DNA from: an uncultured bacterium
Lineage (GTDB): Bacteria > Cyanobacteriota > Vampirovibrionia > Gastranaerophilales > Gastranaerophilaceae
Length of the DNA: 9,755 bases
NCBI GenBank assembly: GCA_948888345.1
Contig: CAQTPN010000026.1
Location: 1-9,755, forward strand
Reading direction: 5' to 3'
Positions 5,839 through 9,755 of this stretch are shown piece by piece. A model generated the notes under the pieces. The model saw only the letters and a program-made list of their open reading frames with translations, searched no databases and had not been told where the DNA came from. The position numbers and the translations under genes were made by a program. Position 1 is the stretch's first letter. Every line of letters begins with the position of its first letter.

Positions 5839-8800
5839 TTATTTCATGGCTGTGTGTATTAATTGTTCCATCATTTCCATGTATTTTTCTTGAACAGAAT
5901 CGCCGAGCCGGTATGGAATACCGCTTTTCTCACGAAGCATAGAAATTAATTCTTTGGGTTCGCCGCCTGCTACAAAATACAATAAATCAAGTGCTTCTTT
6001 TTCATTTATTTGCGGAGGCTCAGAGTTTAATAAATCATATATTTTTCTTAAACTATCCTGATTGCCTTTCTTTATGTCGTTATCATATGCGATTGCTTTA
6101 GTATGGTCGTTATCAAAATCTGCTTCAATATTCTTTGTTAATGCGCCAATCATGCCCTTTAAAGCTTCTGTTTCATTTCCCCAGGACAGCCTGTCTTGAA
6201 TATCCCGCATTAAAGAAAGTCCGTTTTTGGAGTATGTCTTATAGGCATCAAGGAATGCGGCCACATCTTTTTTACCTGACCTGTCAATTACTGTCTGCAA
6301 TTTGCCAAAGTATGTTTCCGGGCTTTCATAGCTGCTGTCAATTATATCTGCAAAGCTGATTTTTTCTTCTTTTGATTTTCCTTTGTTGATGCCCTTTAGC
6401 ACGGTGCTTAAATCTGAACAGTTTATATTTTCATCTTCAAGCATTTTTATTAATATATCGCCTCTTTCGCTTGGCTCAAGGTTTGTATCACTCAGTGCAG
6501 CTATATAGGCATTAGCTCTTGCCGTTTGTTTAGATGTACCGTCTGATGTTGTTTCGGAGATTATTGTTTTTGTTTTATCATCCGTGTAGTTATAGGTTCT
6601 TTCTGATAGTTTTGTACCGTCCTTATCAATATTGGTTACAGTTTGGATTGTGATTTTTTCATCGCTTTCTACAATTGCTTTTTTCTCGGGGTCATATACA
6701 GGGCCTGCCGTGCCGGTTGAATATGTATAGTTTATTGTTCTGTCATCCGCTGTTTTTTCGGATTTTATTCTTCTTTCATTGCCGTTAAGCTCATAAGCTT
6801 TAATTATGCCGGTGTCGGGGTTTTCCTCTTTAAGGACAACCTTTGCTTCCACTAATACACCGTTCATTTCAACTTCGGTTTTTTGTATTGTTTTAATTAC
6901 ATTTCCGTCTTTTTTCAAAGTGTAATCACCGAATGTAATTTCTTCACCGTTGCTCAGGGCTGCCAATTGCTCTTCGGTAAGGGGTGTAGCTTCAAGCGAG
7001 CCTGCAGTTTGCGATAAGTCTATTTCAGGCTGAGCCGTTTCTTCGGGTTCTTTTTCATCATTTTCTGCTGCGGGTGTTTCGGGAGTTTCTTCAAGTAAAT
7101 CCGCATTGCCTTCAATTTCGCCTACCTGATTACCGCTTTCATCATAATGAATAGTACAAGTGTCTGCTATTTCTCCGGTTTCAGGGTCAAGTTTGTTTAT
7201 TGTTTTTGTTTTCGGAGTTGTTCCGTCGGCTTGAAATTCTGTTATAGTGGTTTTATCCGGCTTGCTTGATTCTGCATCATAACTTGTAGTTGTTTGCTTG
7301 TTGAGAATGCCGTCTTCAGTATATTCATATTCATTGCTATTTTGTATTTTGCCGTTGGCAAAATAGGTTTTATCATCTGTTATATTGCCATTTTCGTCAT
7401 AATGTATTACTGTGTGTGTGCCATCTGTATTTTCAATAGTTTTTTCTGACGGGGATTTTTTGCCGGCTTCACCACCTTTATTATTATCTTCGGGCTGTGC
7501 TGCTTCCGGGTCTAATTCCGCTATTATTGATTCGTCACCTTCAATGCCGGTTTGATTTCCTTCTTCATCGTAGCTTACGGTGCATGTTGCGGTTATTTCG
7601 CCGTTTTCATCATATTTGTTATATATTTCCGTTTTTGTACTTGCTCCGCCTTCAAACGGTTCCTGTATTATTTCGCCGCTTTTTACTTTGCCTTCTTTAT
7701 CTGAATATATAAATTTTGTTATTTTTACAGGTGTGCCGTTTTCATATTCAACGCTCTTTAATATTTCGCCATTTTCGCCTTTCTCGCTTATTGTTTTTGC
7801 TACTTCTTCGCCTTCGCTGTTGAAATGAATTATTGCTTCCGAATTGTTAACAGGGTCGGTTGTAGTTTCCGTGTATGACATGTCATCATTATATTCATAT
7901 TCCCTTGTGTTTATTACCGTTCCTTCCGCATCAGTTGCTTTGCCTGATTTTGGAAGTCCGTTTTCATAAACTATTTCTTTTTTGCTGCCATCGGTATCAG
8001 TTTCTATTTTGCTGCTTGCAATTCCGGCTTTAGTGTAACTTATATTTACTTCTTTACCTTCTTTTTCGCCGCTTGTATGTTTAGTTGTTTCGGAATATCC
8101 GCCGTTTTCATCATAGGCTATGGTGCCTTTTGCAAATTCAGCACCTTCTGAATCAAAGTATGTTATTTCGCCGCTTTTTGTACCATCTTCTGCGTAGGTA
8201 TAATTTGCTGAAGATGTTGTACCATTACTTAAAGAGGTATTTTTACTTACTTCTTTGCCGTCTGCATCATAATTTATTACTTCAACATCTCCGCTGTCTG
8301 TCCAGCTTCTTGTTTCAATGGTTCCGCCGTTTCCGTCATCTTTGATGGTGCTTTCCCATATTACATCTTCGCCGTTGAATTGTCTTTTACCTATTACATT
8401 GCCTTCATCATCAGTATAAGATGCAATTTCGATGCCGTCGCCAAGGTCTTCCCTTTCTTCCGCTTCTTTTGCATCCTCAGGAAGTTTTTCGGGCAGGTTT
8501 GTATTTTCAGGGTCGGCTCCGCCTGCATTTTCTGAGCCTTCAACTTCGCCTGACGGATTATCTTCTTCATTTTCGGGAGTTTTTGCTTTTGGAATATTAA
8601 TAGTTTCATCGTCGTATAATACTGCATTGCGCCTTCCTGTACCGCCGATAGCTTTTCTTGCGCCTTCACCGTTTTCATCCCCATATATTTGAGGGTTTGC
8701 ATTCATTATTTCGGTTTCTTTTTCATACCATGCATCAGAATACGGTTCTAAATCAGGGAAAGTATTTTTCATTATGCGTTCAAGGCAATCATTTGCATAT

Positions 8801-9297
8801 TGATTACCCTCTTCCGGTGCGCTGCCCCATTTTTGAACTTTTATTTCTATAATTTCGGTATCTTGATTTTCATCTGTTTGATTATTAACTTCACCTGCAT
8901 CTTTTACGCCTTCGGTGTCATCTTCACTATCTTTTGGGTCTTCAATGCCTATGACGTCTTTGGCTCCTTTGATTGCGCTGCTTATAAGATTGCTTATTTG
9001 CTGCATCTGTTCTGTGTCATCTTCTTTTATGCCTGCGGTATTTTTCAAGAAAGTGCGCATCTCTTCGGCATTAATTTCATCATTTTCATCAACATCAAGA
9101 GCTGTAATAATATATTCTGCTTCGGTTTTATCTATACCATCCACAAAACTAAAGTTTTCAATACCGCTTGCTTCCTTTAGTTTCTTTTCGGTTTTTGCTG
9201 TAATCTTGTCAATCCGGTCATCTTCCAAGCTTGCTTTAAAATCATCGGGCAATTTTGTAAAATCAAGACCGCTGATGTTGATTCTGTTTTCGCTCAT
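5839..9297 (-). CDS. Large acidic modular protein: EF-hand-like, LysM-like, YD/MORN-like repeats, helical C-terminus (1152 aa)
   Basis: I recognise no named family for the whole protein. From the N-terminus: a helical region with an EF-hand-like loop D68-x-D70-x-N72-x-E74-I75-N76-x-x-E79; an acidic linker; a LysM-like segment (about 148-236) with NDCLERI (169-175), NANPQIYG (199-206) and the end INIP (233-236); an acidic Pro/Glu linker; a long array of short beta-rich repeats (about 285-735 and 785-915) built on motifs such as YDENG, YDEEGN and FDSEG, resembling degenerate YD/RHS or MORN-variant repeats; and a helical C-terminal domain (about 920-1152) without Gly/Asp-rich repeats. No signal peptide or membrane helix is visible. 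Cys is rare (171, 572, 713, 960). The in-frame ATG at 9351 overlaps the upstream gene and lacks a ribosome binding site, whereas the ATG at 9297 has AAGGAG 7 nt upstream. The gene is second in a probable operon and ends at a terminator. A calcium- or glycan-binding surface or scaffold role is inference only. Confidence 0.88.
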   Translation of the reverse strand: MSENRINISGLDFTKLPDDFKASLEDDRIDKITAKTEKKLKEASGIENFSFVDGIDKTEAEYIITALDVDENDEINAEEMRTFLKNTAGIKEDDTEQMQQISNLISSAIKGAKDVIGIEDPKDSEDDTEGVKDAGEVNNQTDENQDTEIIEIKVQKWGSAPEEGNQYANDCLERIMKNTFPDLEPYSDAWYEKETEIMNANPQIYGDENGEGARKAIGGTGRRNAVLYDDETINIPKAKTPENEEDNPSGEVEGSENAGGADPENTNLPEKLPEDAKEAEEREDLGDGIEIASYTDDEGNVIGKRQFNGEDVIWESTIKDDGNGGTIETRSWTDSGDVEVINYDADGKEVSKNTSLSNGTTSSANYTYAEDGTKSGEITYFDSEGAEFAKGTIAYDENGGYSETTKHTSGEKEGKEVNISYTKAGIASSKIETDTDGSKKEIVYENGLPKSGKATDAEGTVINTREYEYNDDMSYTETTTDPVNNSEAIIHFNSEGEEVAKTISEKGENGEILKSVEYENGTPVKITKFIYSDKEGKVKSGEIIQEPFEGGASTKTEIYNKYDENGEITATCTVSYDEEGNQTGIEGDESIIAELDPEAAQPEDNNKGGEAGKKSPSEKTIENTDGTHTVIHYDENGNITDDKTYFANGKIQNSNEYEYTEDGILNKQTTTSYDAESSKPDKTTITEFQADGTTPKTKTINKLDPETGEIADTCTIHYDESGNQVGEIEGNADLLEETPETPAAENDEKEPEETAQPEIDLSQTAGSLEATPLTEEQLAALSNGEEITFGDYTLKKDGNVIKTIQKTEVEMNGVLVEAKVVLKEENPDTGIIKAYELNGNERRIKSEKTADDRTINYTYSTGTAGPVYDPEKKAIVESDEKITIQTVTNIDKDGTKLSERTYNYTDDKTKTIISETTSDGTSKQTARANAYIAALSDTNLEPSERGDILIKMLEDENINCSDLSTVLKGINKGKSKEEKISFADIIDSSYESPETYFGKLQTVIDRSGKKDVAAFLDAYKTYSKNGLSLMRDIQDRLSWGNETEALKGMIGALTKNIEADFDNDHTKAIAYDNDIKKGNQDSLRKIYDLLNSEPPQINEKEALDLLYFVAGGEPKELISMLREKSGIPYRLGDSVQEKYMEMMEQLIHTAMK
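7054..7203 (-). repeat. Internal duplication, copy 2 (residues 699-748 of the 1152-aa protein)
   Basis: TINKLDPETGEIADTCTIHY (699-718) and the following residues through the acidic ETPAAENDE stretch align nearly gap-free with residues 558-605. Both copies share the order NK-(Y/L)D-x-x-GEI-x-x-TCT-(V/I)-x-YDE-x-GNQ-x-G, then IEG and an acidic Pro/Glu tail. The two start about 141 residues apart. Confidence 0.65.
7483..7626 (-). repeat. Internal duplication, copy 1 (residues 558-605 of the 1152-aa protein)
   Basis: This is the partner of the copy at 7054-7203. It includes NKYDENGEI, TCTVSYDEEGNQ and IEGDESIIAELDPEAAQPEDN. Each copy holds one of the protein's four cysteines (572 and 713) at the equivalent position, which supports duplication rather than convergence on a repeat motif. 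Confidence 0.65.
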
Positions 9298-9303
9298 TTT
9301 CTT

Positions 9304-9310
9304 GCTCCTT
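9304..9310 (-). promoter_or_regulatory. Strong Shine-Dalgarno that decides the start of the 1152-aa gene
   Basis: AAGGAGC on the minus strand places the AAGGAG core 7 nt before the ATG at 9297. It lies between the stop codon of the 121-residue gene and that ATG. The longer open frame back to the ATG at 9351 would run through this site and overlap the upstream gene, so it is not supported. Confidence 0.85.
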
Positions 9311-9322
9311 ATATTAAAATTA

Positions 9323-9688
9323 TTATTGATTTTGTTTTTCAAGCAGTTCACTTACCAGCTCTTCTGCCTGCTTTTGTATATCATCTTCGTTTTGGCTGCC
9401 TTGATTTTGGCTGTTATCATCTTTTGCTTTTGATGAATCTACTTCGCCGGTTTTATCTTCGCCTTCAAAATTGAAATCCGATGTATTAAAATCTCCGGTA
9501 TCATCAACCATATCCGACATATCTACAAAATCATCCTCATTGCTTTTTGGAAGAGCTTCTATTCCCTGTGTTTTATCAGGTTGATTTTGAGTTTTTTGTT
9601 CATCAACCTTTGAGGGAGAATTTACTTCTTCTGCCTGTCCCGGACCATGTTTAAAACGTAGATTGTCAAATGGATTTATACCGTTCAT
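9323..9688 (-). CDS. Hypothetical acidic disordered protein (121 aa)
   Basis: I do not recognise a family. The 121 residues have no Cys or Trp and are rich in Asp, Glu, Gln, Asn, Ser and Lys, so the protein is probably mostly disordered. The N-terminus INPFDNLRF (4-12) looks like a short linear motif. The acidic middle (51-80) repeats DF/DM patterns (DDFVDMSDMVDD, then FNTSDFNFEGED). The last 18 or so residues (about 102-119, IQKQAEELVSELLEKQ) form a probable amphipathic helix or short coiled coil. There is no signal peptide. The ATG at 9688 has a modest AAGGG 10 nt upstream. It lies 25 nt before the 1152-residue gene, which points to one operon and a shared process. A partner or chaperone-like role for the large protein is only a guess. 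Confidence 0.72.
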   Translation of the reverse strand: MNGINPFDNLRFKHGPGQAEEVNSPSKVDEQKTQNQPDKTQGIEALPKSNEDDFVDMSDMVDDTGDFNTSDFNFEGEDKTGEVDSSKAKDDNSQNQGSQNEDDIQKQAEELVSELLEKQNQ

Positions 9689-9733
9689 GTATAGTTTTCC
9701 CTTATTTTTTCCACAGTTAATATATCGGTTTTG

Positions 9734-9747
9734 AAGAATATATTCTT
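9734..9747 (-). promoter_or_regulatory. 14-bp perfect palindrome upstream of the two-gene operon
   Basis: AAGAATATATTCTT reads the same on both strands and lies about 46 nt upstream of the ATG at 9688. A possible -10 (TATATT, 9724-9719 on the minus strand) follows; at standard spacing its -35 would fall on the palindrome. This is the layout of an operator over a promoter, but no good -35 is visible and the window ends 8 nt beyond. Confidence 0.35.
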
Positions 9748-9755
9748 AAACGTTT

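Larger units (their letters stand above)
6553..8445 (-). repeat. Coding repeat array: degenerate YD/MORN-like beta repeats in the 1152-aa protein
   Basis: Short aromatic-acidic-Gly units recur at irregular spacing (mostly 14-40 residues): YDADG at 343, YAEDG at 368, FDSEG at 381, YDENG at 395, YENG at 444, FNSEG at 492, YENG at 518, YDENG at 562, YDEEG at 576, YDENG at 633, YTEDG at 659, YDESG at 718. The array is interrupted by an acidic spacer at about 736-784 and continues more weakly to about 915. Units are alike in protein but diverged in DNA, so the array is old. Confidence 0.6.

Noticed and set aside
6553..8445. CRISPR array or DNA-level tandem repeat
   Set aside because: The repetition is at the protein level only. 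Units vary in length and DNA sequence, and there are no conserved direct repeats with uniform spacers.
8394..8702. Minus-strand 102-codon frame inside the large gene, and a similar 62-codon frame at 4507-4695
   Set aside because: Both are Lys/Gln/Met-rich out-of-frame readings of the acidic coding sequence, with no family features.
9298..9351. N-terminal extension of the large protein to an ATG at 9351 (18 extra residues)
   Set aside because: It overlaps the end of the 121-residue gene, has no ribosome binding site, is Asn/Lys-rich like non-coding AT-rich DNA, and runs across the strong AAGGAG that serves the ATG at 9297.
8800..9433. Two plus-strand open frames that look hydrophobic or membrane-like (8800-9180 and 8915-9433)
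   Set aside because: They overlap each other and lie antisense to the acidic N-terminus of the 1152-residue gene and the end of the 121-residue gene. Asp/Glu codons read in reverse give Phe/Ser/Ile/Leu, which mimics membrane segments.

Overview
The window reads as AT-rich bacterial chromosome with every supported gene on the minus strand, so it is described here from high to low coordinates. The ClpC protein has an N-domain and AAA+ core that read like cyanobacterial ClpC. Combined with the low GC, and with no photosynthesis or other cyanobacterial hallmark genes in view, this suggests a non-photosynthetic cyanobacterial relative (Vampirovibrionia/Gastranaerophilales-like). That placement is inferred from memory of family sequences, not from a search.

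Region 1 (9755-5786) is a likely two-gene operon. It holds a 121-residue acidic, disordered protein (9323-9688) and, 25 nt downstream, a 1152-residue acidic modular protein (5839-9297). The large protein carries an EF-hand-like loop, a LysM-like segment, a long array of YD/MORN-like repeats with an internal duplication, and a helical C-terminal domain. The unit ends at a strong intrinsic terminator (5786-5818). A perfect 14-bp palindrome lies just upstream of the first gene.

Region 2 (5785-3608) is a single-gene unit encoding a 668-residue coiled-coil, Ala/Glu-rich protein. It has a short hydrophobic segment between two coiled coils, a Pro-rich linker and a folded-looking C-terminal domain, and ends in its own terminator (3608-3633). 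I recognise no family for the proteins of regions 1 and 2. None shows a signal peptide or a clear transmembrane helix.

Region 3 (3584-498) is housekeeping: rpiB behind a good sigma70-type promoter, then clpC 90 nt later, ending in a strong terminator. Region 4 (472-1) holds a small unknown helical protein gene without a visible ribosome binding site, then the 5' two-thirds of a tRNA-Ser(GGA) gene with its own promoter, cut by the window edge.

RpiB serves the pentose phosphate/ribose pathway and ClpC is the unfoldase partner of ClpP. Neither has an evident link to the unknown proteins. The most unusual content is the set of large acidic modular proteins in regions 1 and 2. They may be lineage-specific surface, secreted or scaffold proteins, but the sequence does not prove a function.
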